Part shown: piece after piece, positions 12,041-23,186 of the stretch
Numbering within the stretch: position 1 is the stretch's first letter
Layout: every line of letters starts with the position of its first letter
Assembly: GCA_025024175.1 (NCBI GenBank)
Contig: QCXZ01000137.1
Location: 73,222,680 to 73,286,679 of the forward strand
Reading direction: 5' to 3'
Origin: Rhyzopertha dominica
Taxonomy: Eukaryota; Arthropoda; Insecta; Coleoptera; Bostrichidae
DNA length: 64,000 nt
The notes under the pieces: model-generated
Databases searched by the model: none
Seen by the model: the letters and a program-made list of their open reading frames with translations, nothing else
Told to the model about the DNA's origin: nothing
Position numbers and translations under genes: made by a program

Positions 12041-12560
12041 TCATGCAGCCTCCGTTAGACGTATCGTTTTGCGAGCTGTCACAGCAGTAAATATTACGCT
12101 TACGAACTGGCACTGCCATTTTATTTTTACTAAGATGGAATGTGATAGCAAGTCGGCTTTTGCTANCTTTACAAGTACTTCAAACTTATTAAACAAATAG
12201 TTATCATCTGTATAATCCAGTACGTGTAGATTCTGAAATCTTTGAGCCTCACTGGAATCTACAGGTGATTCAGTATTTGTCGAATTGATACTCGTCGAGG
12301 TTTTTGTTATTTTTGAAAGTGTTTGCGTTAATTTCAGATATTGCACAAGGAATAAAAAGTACAAGCAGGCTGAATCCACGTTACTCCCTCTAATATCTAT
12401 TAAGGGTTATATGCATCGAATAGATGTGTCGAATTGTAAATAGACTGATCACATTTAGAACATTTGCTTGCCTACTTCTCTATGTATTTTTATTTTAAAA
12501 TTTTATGCATGTGTTAACCATTTTTCAATTGCACTCATTTTGCTTGAATTATGACAAATG
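12041..12560 (-). pseudogene. Unrecognised coding-like segment, copy 1
   Basis: On the minus strand from about 12560 the sequence is clearly related to that at about 28400-28045. Both read an IEKWL-like beginning, then REVGKQ followed by a CSKCD-type cysteine pair, SIYN-x-THL, EGVTW and later a (K/Q)YL(E/K)L block. Here two stops follow THLF. The 112-residue open frame at 12379-12041 then carries QYLKLTQTLSKITKTST, aligning with KYLELRKTIPNVAKTSST in copy 2. Conservation at the protein level across both loci argues for descent from a real coding sequence. The family is not recognised. It could be part of an uncharacterised transposon protein or a duplicated host gene. Another open frame lies upstream at 12829-12614 and may or may not belong to it. 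Confidence 0.5.
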
Positions 12561-12829
12561 ATAACGGATGAAATCCCTATATAATAAGGGATTGAATTAA
12601 ATAATAAAAATGCTTATAGTTCCAGTAAAAAGAAACATTTGATGACGACATATCTCGTCATAGTAACAGACTCCTCTTTTCCAATTACCTGTTTCAGCGT
12701 TTCTCTAATTTTTGCAAGTAATCCTTTTTTTGAATTTGTGCTACTTATCGACACTCGGTATGTAACTATGTAGTATAGATGATAATTNACCATTAGGTGT
12801 TGTGAATTTGCTGCCTTAACTTTGTCCAT

Positions 12830-14653
12830 TGGTGTAGATGTAAATTTACAAGGAATGTATAATCTAAGCCAAAATTAACGTGATACTATCATATTATCGA
12901 ATATAACCAGTTACTTTTACGATTTAGCCGATCTAGTAGATACGCACCCAAAAATAACATTTCAGTAGGACACTTTTAGCCTGTAATACATAAATTACTT
13001 TTATCGCTGCTTGCATGAGACGTATGGGTACGGTGCACTTCGCAGAGTCAAAAAACCTTTAGACTTTTTATGGTCGTAAATTTAAAATACAGGGGTATAA
13101 CAGTGATTTTATAGGTTTCTCCCTAAAAAGTCAATTTTACTTACACGGACCTATCTATGCTGATTCGTCGTTCGCTTGTGTAGTTTATCCAGAGTCGCAA
13201 ATGCGAAGCCTCTGTTCCCAAAAACACGTCCGCAAATCCAGGATAATGGACCATCAAAAGACAAAATCACAGCGGTATTATTTTTACACCGTTAGATTAA
13301 GCCAGCCATAAAATGTATTTGGCAGGGCTTTACGACCCTGCACGTAGGACCTATACCAGCAAATCACTAGATGCTTTATCCATTGCCTGACAGAGGTATT
13401 AGTCTGAGTTATTTAGCAGAAACTGACCGTGCAATGGCACCCCAAATGCAGTTGAATTATTAAAGTAACAGCGTTTGAGGTAATGCCCGTCAGACTCATT
13501 GACACAGGCGGCGGTATTTGTACTAGGTAGACAAATACAAAATTCATTTTACCGCCGGTGACGTAGAAAACAGGAGTTTTAGCAGACAGAATTAACACAT
13601 CAGTATTAAAAGCCAATGCGTTGTTCCAATTAAATACATACAATGAATGTAAATTTCTACGTTAGTAAATTAAGTGCGTTATGTTACAATCCATATTTAG
13701 AGATACTACTGATACTACTTCTTATGGTGCATGGTTAACTTTTCAGCCTCTTTCTTTCGTATGCACTGTATCCTAAACTGGTGGCTGATATGCTTGGATC
13801 TCAGAAAAAGGGAAAGGGGAACACTTAGAGAAAATTGAAAATCTTGACCTCCTGCCGTTGTCCAGTAAGTAGGAAAACATGAAGGACTGAATGCTTTTGC
13901 TAAAGTAGCTTCTCAACCAAAACTGAACTGAAACTGAAAGTTTCAAGAACAAGGACACTTTTTAACATAGAAAGCGATGTTGGCATCCTATCACCATTTA
14001 TTTCTGAGCTTTATATACTTAACAGCTTCAATCAGTTTTTAAGTTTGAATTCTGTTATCGTAAGCCTATGCATTTATAGTACACCATATTGGCATATACT
14101 ACATAAGCAAATCTCTTTAATATTTTTTTCTACAAATGTATTATTTATATTATTGCTTTTGCTGCAAAAATCTACATTACTATTCGACGCTTAGTCCTAA
14201 TTTTGTCATTTTGTCAACAAACAGTGCGTCTGGCGTCCTTACAAAGAACAAAAATTAAACCAAACTTGGCACGTTAACTTTTTAAGGAGGCTCTAACGTT
14301 TTAATAATTTGATTGCTATTATCACCATCTTTGTTCTATTGCTAAATAGATAACAAAAAATTGGAACTTATTTGTATTGATATACCTAAAAAATATGTTG
14401 AGGAAAGAAGCGATTCCAACATGCCAGGACTAGTAATTTCTTACTCAAAGTAATCTTTCCTGTATGTAGTCACGCTTCGTCATCCCTTTGCGCTAGAAAT
14501 TAAATTACAGAGCATAGACACTGATTTCAATAGCACATACATAACATTATTTCAGAAAAGGTACGTCCTTGAAAGGATATACGGCTTTCGCTGCATCTTT
14601 GCAATTTACCCGCTTAAATATATTTTTTTCCATTTTTACCTACGAGAGATGTA
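12830..14653. other. No gene seen
   Basis: Mostly AT-rich with a more balanced patch at about 13140-13420. Short open frames on the minus strand (13413-13643, 13773-13958) show no family features. Confidence 0.55.
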
Positions 14654-15796
14654 CAGGGTGTCCCATTTTCGTTGTAATTGTAGGGTATCTCGGTAACTAG
14701 TAATGCTAGAGGGTTGCGGTTTCTACATTACTGTATTACTTTTTTGTTCTGAGTTCAGCTGTACCGTCGCGATTTTTGTATCGTCTTTTGTTTTAAAGTC
14801 ATAGCCAACTTTTGGAAAATGTAACATTTCTCCAGCTCTTAATTTCTCGCTTAGGTATGTAGATATAAAAAAATGTAAAGATTTTTTTATAGATATTTTT
14901 ATTTAGAATCCAGTGGCATACCTCGTAATTTTTTAGAAGGGCACATTTTTTATATATAACAAACTTGCATTTTTTAAATAGAAACCATAGTTGGCTTTGC
15001 TATGGTTGAATAGGCCTGTTTGTTCTGATTTAAAAAATGTATACATTGTTAGGTATATTTTTACCAATTTTGTAATTATTCAAATTTTTTAAAATAATAT
15101 AATCATATTATACGTTTACATCCAGGAGGCTATGAGATAAGAAAATACACGATATAATTGATATTATTAAGTAAAAATTTTAATCCTTTAAAACTAATAT
15201 ATGCATATTTGAATACATACATAAGACTCCTAAGAGCGCTCATGCATTTTTTTTATCGATAATCTTGGAGGCCATGTAACTAATGGAATCGATTGTTTAT
15301 TTGGAGATAAGTACCTATGCATTGTTTATCATCAAATATTTACATCCATTTTGACGAAAAACGTAAAATCTCATTTAATTATTATAAAAATTGGAATAAT
15401 ACCAAAATTAGTAAAGATAAACCTGACAATGTGTCAGTTCTTTTCAACCATAGCAAAGCCAACTATGGTTTCCATTTAAGAAATGCAAGTTTGTGTTATA
15501 CCTCAAAAATGTGACCCTTTAAAAAATTCTGAGTACGCCACTAAATTCAGAATAAAAATATCTATAAAAAATGTCTTTACTGTTTTTTTTTGTGTCTACA
15601 TAGCCAATATTGCGATCTGAAGAAATATTAAGTTTTCCAAAAGTTGGTTATGGCTTTGAAACAAAAGATGATACAAAAATGGCGACGGTACAGTTAAATT
15701 CAGAAAAAAAGTAATACAGTAATGTCGAAACCGCAACCCTCTAGCATTAATAGTTACCAAGATACCCTACAATTACAACGAAAATGGGACACCCTG
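14654..15796. mobile_element. 1.1-kb foldback DNA element with long inverted arms
   Basis: The ends are CAGGGTGTCCCATTTTCG and its reverse complement, flanked on each side by TA (14652-14653 and 15797-15798). The left arm 14654-15009 and right arm 15444-15796 are inverted copies at an estimated 85% by eye, and weaker inverted similarity continues to about 15115 and 15350. Near the inner edge of each arm is a small self-complementary block, AACCATAG...CTATGGTT. No transposase remains. A TA target and CAGGGTG termini fit the IS630-Tc1-mariner group, but the superfamily is inferred. The transcript would fold into a long hairpin. Confidence 0.82.
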
Positions 15797-16049
15797 TACA
15801 GTATTTATTGTGCCTAGCATAGTAGGCGTTGAAATAAAGATTGCTTAACAAGCCAAGCTATTTTTTTTATCTATCAAACAATATACCAAACTTGAATTTT
15901 GTGGCTGTGTTTTTAAGAAAGTTGTGCTGAGATAGAAAAGAAGCTTTCAAAAAGTGAATAAAAACCAAGTTTCATGCCGCAATTAAATATATGCAGAAAC
16001 AAGATTTAATGCCCCAATAGATTCTTGACGATGATCTGACAGTTTCCAT

Positions 16050-16700
16050 GTGACAAGAAAAAGCTTACGAACGTGCAGAAGGTGCTGACGCCCGAACAAA
16101 AGCCAAAAGCGTGAGAGGGTCATCACTTCAGAAGGGAATTTGGCGTTATTTAACAGTAATCCAAAGGCATTTCTGGGTCGCTTTGTTACAGTTGATGATC
16201 CGTGCGGTCAGTATTTAGATCCGGAATCCAAAGTCCAAAGCAAGTAATGGCGACATCGGGGATCTCCACCACCCCTCAAGTTTATGGTACAACCCTCAGC
16301 TGATAAGATTATGACTACATTTTTCTGGGATGCCGAAGGAATTTTGTTAATTGAACATAGCTTGAACGTGACCACACAATCACGGGCCAGTCGCCAGTAT
16401 GATGTTAAGCTGATTACTCATCTTCGTGATTCCATTAAAAAGAAAAGAGAAGGAAAGTTGTCAAGCGGAATTCTGTTCCACCAGGACAACGCAAAATGCA
16501 GGTTTCGAATTGATTATGCATCCACCATACACACCAGAATTAGCACCTAGTGATTTTTATTTATATTTAATAGTGATGATGACAGGAGACAATGAATTTT
16601 TTGAACAGGGAATAACTATGCTAGAACATAGGTGGAAAAGATGTCTTCGTTGTGTGTCAGGGCCAATATATGTATATGCTGTACACCTCTATTATATCGA
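16050..16700 (+). pseudogene. Degraded mariner transposase relic
   Basis: Translated pieces in order are LTPEQK (about 16085), GRFVTVDD (the region of the first catalytic Asp), YLDPESK-x-QS followed by a stop and WRH, SPPPLKF, KIMTTFFWDAEGILLIEH, a YDVKLI segment, SGILFHQDNA (second catalytic Asp) and HPPYTPELAPSDF (third Asp). This is the conserved order of a mariner transposase. The second-to-third Asp spacing is shortened by an internal deletion and the frame shifts between them, so the D,D34D geometry is lost. Several stops are present. It is a different and older lineage from the copy at 45768-46976. Terminal repeats were not found. Confidence 0.75.
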
Positions 16701-19700
16701 AGGTATTACATAGCGTGGTACCACTACAAACAAATCATATGCAGTTGAAAATTGAAAATATCTTATCAATTTGTAAGTATCTTCTGCCTTGATACATCGA
16801 AATTTGAATATATATTTATTTATACCTTCACCGATCTATTAGTTTTACGTTAACATGGAATTAAGTATCCTGCTGTTCAGCTTTGGAATAATTACACATT
16901 TGTTAGTAATGGACAAATAGTGTTTGCGAAATAAACATTCAACCCCTATTTGCCCGTTTTATGACTTTCTCTATGTAGTTAGGAACATGTCTAAACGAAA
17001 AACGCGAGCGGAAAATTTTCAAAGCAAGAATTGTTGCACTGCATATGAGCTTCTGTGCAGGATCAGGTGCATATTGTTCTGCTGAAAACTTAAGGAGCTC
17101 TTTTCCAGCTTATAAGCCTCTGGAAACTTCATGAAGCATTTAGTGCATCCATTAGCGGCACAAAAGGTCCTTTTACTTTGAGGTGGCGTTTCACCAGCGA
17201 CAATTCGCAGAAATCGCACGCGGGCCATCAAGACAAAGCTGAAATAGGGAACATCCTAAGATTAAAACAATTGCAGAGTATTCAGGCCAAAGCCATTGTT
17301 TGCGAATGCTTTTCCCGGTTGTATTGCATTATGCTGAAGCGCTTGTTCTGGTGTATGTACACAGATTGTGTATGCCAACTATGCCTTGGGTTCATCGCAG
17401 TAACACTTGTTTGAATAAGTCTTTGTCCCCATAACCTGAAATTCTTCCTTTATTCTTTGCATGTGTGTGTGTGTGTGTGTGTTGTGTTATCCCTATATTT
17501 TTTTCAATCAACGACATAAGTATTATGGGCGAACATATTGCAGTTTCTAGCTGTATTCTGGCACTGTCTATGATTTAAAAGCATATACACCAATTAAAAA
17601 TATTTCGTGTTGAACATTTTTAATTTATAGAAGAAATTACAAGCGGTGGGAGATAATCTTATGTTGAGCATACAGGCTTAAATTATGTCAATTACTTGAT
17701 ATTTCAAAAAGTTTAAATAACATATATATTTCTTTGCTCCTACAGAAAAATCTACAAATATTTTTAATGAGTTAGTTGTACTAGCATTTCTGTTGAATAC
17801 GATAGCACTTGTAGCACTCAAAATTTTAGTAACTTTATATCAACAAATATAACTTAATTGCAGCTTCCAGTGGAACGTACATCTCAAATTATAAATGAGT
17901 TGCTATTAGTTTGCATAACGTCTAATAAGATTATTATGTTTATAATACATGTCGTCATATCATATCTTGATAAATACAAAAACCAACAGAAATGGAATTG
18001 ATCTAATTACATAATGTATAAGATTAAGCAAAATATAAAAGTATACCAAACTAAACAAAGTGCTAAAAGATAAATTCACTTGAAACCTTCAAATTTGTTG
18101 CATATTAATTAATATATATGGAATATAAGAAAGGTACGACAACATTGCTATTATATGTGACAAGACGCACAAATCTGTAGAAGATCTCTCCCTGTGTGGT
18201 CTTTTTTTCCTCAAAAATGCCAGACATGTAGGGTACAGTCTTTGTGGAACTTCAAACTAATCAATGATATCTTAAAAATAAGGAACAATATCAATACTGG
18301 GCAGCTATTCCATAATAAAACAAACAAGATAATGATAGGGCATCTAAAAACGAGAATTTTAAAGATTCTTTCGATATAGGGACAAAATTTTCAAAGCCTG
18401 AAGAGTTTATGTGATGTAACGTGATTATTAAACATTAATTTCTTCTGAAAGATGGCGCCTTAATTTTTAAACCCCGAATTCGCGTAATTGTTTGGCCTCC
18501 GCAGAAGGTCTGGTTGGAAGCAGGCAGGATCTTTGTCTTCAAACTGAGGATGTCTAAATTCGTATACTTTTCGAGTTCGTTCTGGCTAATTTCAGTATTA
18601 CCTTTAGAAGCAATCAATTACACATGACCCATTTGTTCTTTAACCCAGTGTTAAAATCTCACGAACTTTTATTCTTGATGAATGATTTCGAAACCAAGCA
18701 CGTAAGTGCTCTTTTGAGATTGCCGAAAATTGAGACAGAGGACGTCTTTCTCTTAGAGTATTTTCATCCAACTCTATTATAAATGACTTTAGGGCGTTGT
18801 GATAGCTTCGATTTGACTGAAACCCCTTTTTCCTCTCCCACTGCGAACATCTTCCGAGATTTTACATATATTTTTCTTAGGGCACNCGAATTGCTCAACC
18901 CTTTTCCTAACATTTTTCTTCGTGTTGGCCAAACACATCTTGACTGTCACATTCGTATCAAACACTATTTTGAAAGCATAAACAATTTCTCTTCTCCAGT
19001 TCTCAAAGCTTTGACAGCAAATATGATTATTAGCATAAACTGCCACGCCAAAAAAAAGGAGAATGTTCTAGTTAGGCCTCTTGTACCAAACATCAGTTTG
19101 GGGAAACCTTGCCACTCAAAGTCCGCATGGACTTGACAGCTTTATGGGCGCTTGGGAATAGCCAATATTTTTTTTTATTTCGCAAAGATTTTGAAACTCG
19201 AACCCAATTTTGATGTCCTTAAATAAGCTAAATAGTTATTTAGTTGATACTTTTTGGGAATTGGTAACCATTTTTATGCAAAAACTTTTAAAATCCCTTT
19301 TGGTTTAATTAATGAATCGTATTTAAGCAGCGCTTTGAGTTTTGTTGTAGTGTGTTCATTTATTCGAACGGTTCTTTTGAACGGTATACTGTCGCAAGCA
19401 TGGGTCAATTCCGATCGGTATATTACTATTTTTCGGTATTGGAGGGATAATAAATAAAGTGTACTACCTAGGCGATATTTTACCACATTGCACCTACTAA
19501 TACCATTAATTACCATTAATATTTTTATAATAGGAGCTCCAAATACTTTCTTCTTCCACTGTCTTCAAAACTATAGTTTTGCTACTAAATATCTGTTCAG
19601 TTTTCCACTTCTTATCTACTTGTTTTCTTGTTTTCTCTGGTTCGTGACCACTCTAATTATCCCAACTATCAACCATAACAGCTAGTCAACGCCATTGTGT

Positions 19701-20002
19701 TACAAACACTAGATAATTATACCACAGTTACAAATATGGTAAATATGTAATTAAATTAAATCTTCCTGCAGTAAACATGCACAAGCCAACTCAGTTTTTG
19801 ACGATATATTTGACATTTTGTTTTTGAAGTCTCACTTTCGCTGTTGTTCTCATGGTGAAATATTAAGATTATGGTAAACTAAAGTTATCTAGTATTTATA
19901 ATCATTTATTCTGAAAACACATTAAAATACTGAATGTTTATTACTACCTCATCACTCATATCAATCACAATTTGAATTAATAATGAACATGGTTTAACGG
20001 AG
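16701..20002. other. No gene seen; contains a (GT)n microsatellite
   Basis: AT-rich sequence with a (GT)n tract at about 17462-17482. Partly open minus-strand stretches at 17019-17231 and 18435-19046 were examined and not accepted as genes (see rejected items). Confidence 0.5.
17462..17482. repeat. (GT)n microsatellite
   Basis: About ten uninterrupted GT units. Confidence 0.9.
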
Positions 20003-20725
20003 CTTCTGCTGATTGAATATATCATGTTTCTTAAGTTGCCAAACAGAACACCATCAATCTTCAATGGTATAAGGAGCACGAAGGAAATCTTCTTCCCACA
20101 GAGGTTTTCTAGAAGTTAGCCGTGTTGTAGGTAGCTCTTGCAGATCTCGAGGAATCAGAAACTCATTAGGAGCTGATTGATATTTTTTCCAAGCTTTATA
20201 CGTAGCAAACTGTCCGCGAATCTCTGGAGGAGCAATGTTTGAAAGAATCGGAAGCCAAGGTAATGGAGTTGACTTAATTGTTCGAGTGATTAGTCGCATT
20301 GCAGTACTTAACTGAGTGCCAAATTTTCCTGTGTGATGACTGTTTTTCCAAACAGGACAGTAGTACTTAGCGGTGCTCTGAAGCAAGGCGGTTGCAGAAG
20401 TACAGAGTACATTTGCATTTGCACCTCAACTTGTACCAGCAAGCTTATGCAGGATGTTATTTCTTGTCTGTAATTTTTTTACTGACGTTTTCTAGATGAT
20501 TCTTGTACGTTAGAGAGGTATCTAGGGTCCCTCCTGGGTATTTTGGCGAGAGAAGTTATGTTTAGGAATTATGTTATTTGACATAACTTGAAGCTGTATC
20601 CTCTTTTGGTGATTGTTGAGATGAATGCAAGTTACTCCTGTCTTTAATGGATTAGGGCACAAGCGCCAGGTTTTAAAATAGCAATTCATAATCTTGATGT
20701 TTCTTGAAAGTACAGAAAATGACTA
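20003..20725 (-). mobile_element. Non-LTR retrotransposon fragment, copy A
   Basis: The minus strand matches copies B (42675-44440) and C (54654-55755) closely. It carries the region after the RT core: the CYFKTWRLCPNP-like thumb segment, then a 110-residue frame at 20386-20054 with STAKYYCPVWKNSHHTGK, PLPWLPILSNIAPPE and LQELPTTRL. This family pattern (STAEYC-x-PVW, LPWLP) is typical of LINE polyproteins of the jockey/CR1 type. It is truncated at both sides: no RT catalytic core upstream, and the 3' end stops near 20003, whereas copy C runs on for about 350 bases. It shares an in-frame TGA with copy C where copy B reads GCA. Confidence 0.82.
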
Positions 20726-20829
20726 TATGACTTGGTAGTAGTTTTCCATAGCATTCATTAGAGACAACTTAACAGCTTAACAGTTTTATAACTTATTGTT
20801 ATACCATTTATTGGGGCTACTTCAAATGC

Positions 20830-21070
20830 CTTTATGAACTGTGTTGCAAGAACTCCCGACTTATCGCCAATAGAACCTGCAGGTATGCCTAAGGAGATTT
20901 CAGTGATTACACAATCATACCAAAAGATTGTAGAACCAGGCTTGGCACCGCTTACACCAACTTACCATCGAGTGCTGCAACAGACGCAGCGGAGCAATTA
21001 CTATTTATGTGGTTCAACAAACAATCTGTTACCCTTTGAGGGCCATTATATTATGACATGTTCGTAGAGA
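20830..21070 (+). pseudogene. Possible Tc1-like transposase C-terminal scrap
   Basis: The frame contains ARTPDLSPIE, close to the ARSPDLSPIEH motif that surrounds the third catalytic residue of Tc1 transposases. After a shift of frame, AWHRLHQLTIECCNRRS resembles the family's EW-x2-LPQ-x2-I...SM-x-R region. It is short, frameshifted and without visible ends. Confidence 0.4.
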
Positions 21071-22940
21071 AACTGTACGGTATGTACGTATAGGTGTGAT
21101 ATCTAGCTACATGCGCAGAAAGATGATATAGTTATTTCAAACGCTGGCAGGTTGAGCAGTACAGCCCCCTAAGGTGTATTTTCNATGTTGGAGTTGNAGT
21201 AATANCGTCTAACTAGATGGTTTTGGGTTTCCATCCGCCCCCCAGATGCGTATTATGGTATAGCGCCATAGCCTTGCTAAGCCGAACCACCACACAGCGT
21301 AATATTCATAAAATGTACAAGAAATCTGCAATTTTCAAGCGACCGAGGCATTTTAAGTATGCCTTGTGCTGATCAAGAGAGCTATTCTTGGCTACGTACC
21401 TTACGATCGAGTGGGCAGGTAAATGTACGTGCTAGCTTGTTTCAGTGATATTATGTGCTATTGAAATGCTTAAAATAGTGTCTAAATAATCCGTTTAACG
21501 GTTATTACCGAACGTAAGCCTCAAACAATTTAGTTGGCTCAGCGTAAACTTTGTGGAGGTACTTTTCCTGTTTGTGTGAATTAACTTTTTTTAACAGCTC
21601 TGGATTTTGATAAATTGCACTCTGTGATTAACGTAAACGGCTCCCAACAGATAGCCCCTCACGCCCTGTGGGCATTATGTCACATATAAAGCGCGCTTTT
21701 GTGGTTTTTATGGAGACTTCGTGTGATTAAACACCCGAATTTAATGTACCGCCATAAAGAGCACAGAAATGTCTCTCAGCTAGCCGGTCGCTTTTGAAGT
21801 AATGGCCCTAATATACTTGATGCGCTGAATAGATGATTTAGGCATATTCATGAAAAATAGATACTACCCGTTAGGCTGGGAAATATTATTCGATTTGGCT
21901 GGCGAACGTTTCTCGCAGAATCTTTTTATGTGTTGTTTTTGTCTTTTTCGGTCTTATTGAGGGCAGAAACTCGTCGATTTTATGTACACGACACCTGCTA
22001 CGAACACACTGGCTCATTTTTCCATTCAGGGGATCAAGCAAAGTGAAAATGCGAATACGATTTATAGGCAGTTCAAACAAAGCCGAGAAAATAACAGGCA
22101 TCGCTGGCTGTCCATCAGTTATAACTTTTGATTTTGAGCGTATGCATTTGAAAGAGGGACTAGGCTACGTTTAGACTTCGTTTTTTTCTCTGTCACACGA
22201 GTACCGACATGCAAACAAACTTTGTCAAATAAAGAATTGTAGTTCCGCATATTTAGATATTTCCCGCTGCGAATTTTTAACGTTAAAAATAGTCCTTAAA
22301 GCAACTGATGAACCGCCAAACATTTTTTGATGCAAAAGAACGCCATTTATATCTCTTTTTTTTGTAATTACATTGCTTTCTTGACATATTATGGACAAGA
22401 TTTGGTGCTTCAAGATAAATCTTATTTAACAACCCCAAAAGAATTTTCTTTTAACATTAACACTTGTGTTTACTGTTTGATCTATCTAGAAATATCTGAA
22501 CTGTAAGTTCTTGCTTCGGTGAAAATGTTAATTATAAAAGTTTATTGTCTATAGCAAACAAGACTGTGTTGCGGAAGAATGAAACAAAAAAACAAACTAT
22601 GTCTTTATGTCCATGTACGCTTAGGAAAATTCACTGGAACTATTACAATCTAGTTTATATATGACAAAAGTATGCGTTAATGTAGAACCCTGAAAAGTGG
22701 TCAATTATAGTGTGGTAAAAAGTCATTTGATACCTTTGCCATTTGATTTCTCTAAAAAAAACTCGAATTACCGACTGCTGCTGGTAAAAGTGTGTCGATA
22801 TCGGACCTGCAAAGTACCTAAGAAATGAGAAAATGTTGACATGATTATAAAAAAGTTAAAGAAAACAGAATAAGGCGGCGACGAGTTTGTCTTGTAAACT
22901 ACAAAAGTCGGCAATTAACTATGAAGCATTATTTTTTATA
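21071..22940. other. No gene seen; GC-richer patch within
   Basis: Three N bases at about 21184-21206. The patch 21360-21830 is more balanced in composition and contains several TTTATGG/GCCATAAA-type motifs. No coding frame is supported. Confidence 0.45.
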
Positions 22941-23127
22941 CAGGGTAAGGTAAAAAAAATATTTACAAAAATTCCCTTTATTTCTAAAATATCATGGTCT
23001 TTAAATATTCTATGGACATCCACTAAGCCATTTTTAAAAAGTTCTTCAATTTGACATATCACTTACGATTGTATTTAAAAAAAATAACAATAATACAACC
23101 CTGGGAAGTTTTATGTGGCTGACCCTG
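22941..23127. mobile_element. 187-bp MITE with CAGGGT ends, TA-flanked
   Basis: It starts CAGGGTAAGG and ends with GGCTGACCCTG, so only the outer six bases form an inverted repeat. It is flanked by TATA/TA on both sides. Interior AT-rich and non-coding. The CAGGGT ends and TA flanks match the two larger foldback elements at 14654 and 23187. Confidence 0.55.
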
Positions 23128-23186
23128 TATATTACTAATCTTCATAACACACATAAAGCTAAATGCTTTCATCTTTAATGCATATA

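Noticed and set aside
17019..17414. Open frames on both strands (70 and 78 codons), considered as a transposase fragment
   Set aside because: No ordered set of family motifs could be found on either strand.
18435..19140. Coding-like minus-strand region, including KVYEFRHPQF, which resembles the end of a heat-shock-factor DNA-binding domain
   Set aside because: The hallmark upstream motif of that domain is absent and the open pieces lie in different frames; not enough to call.
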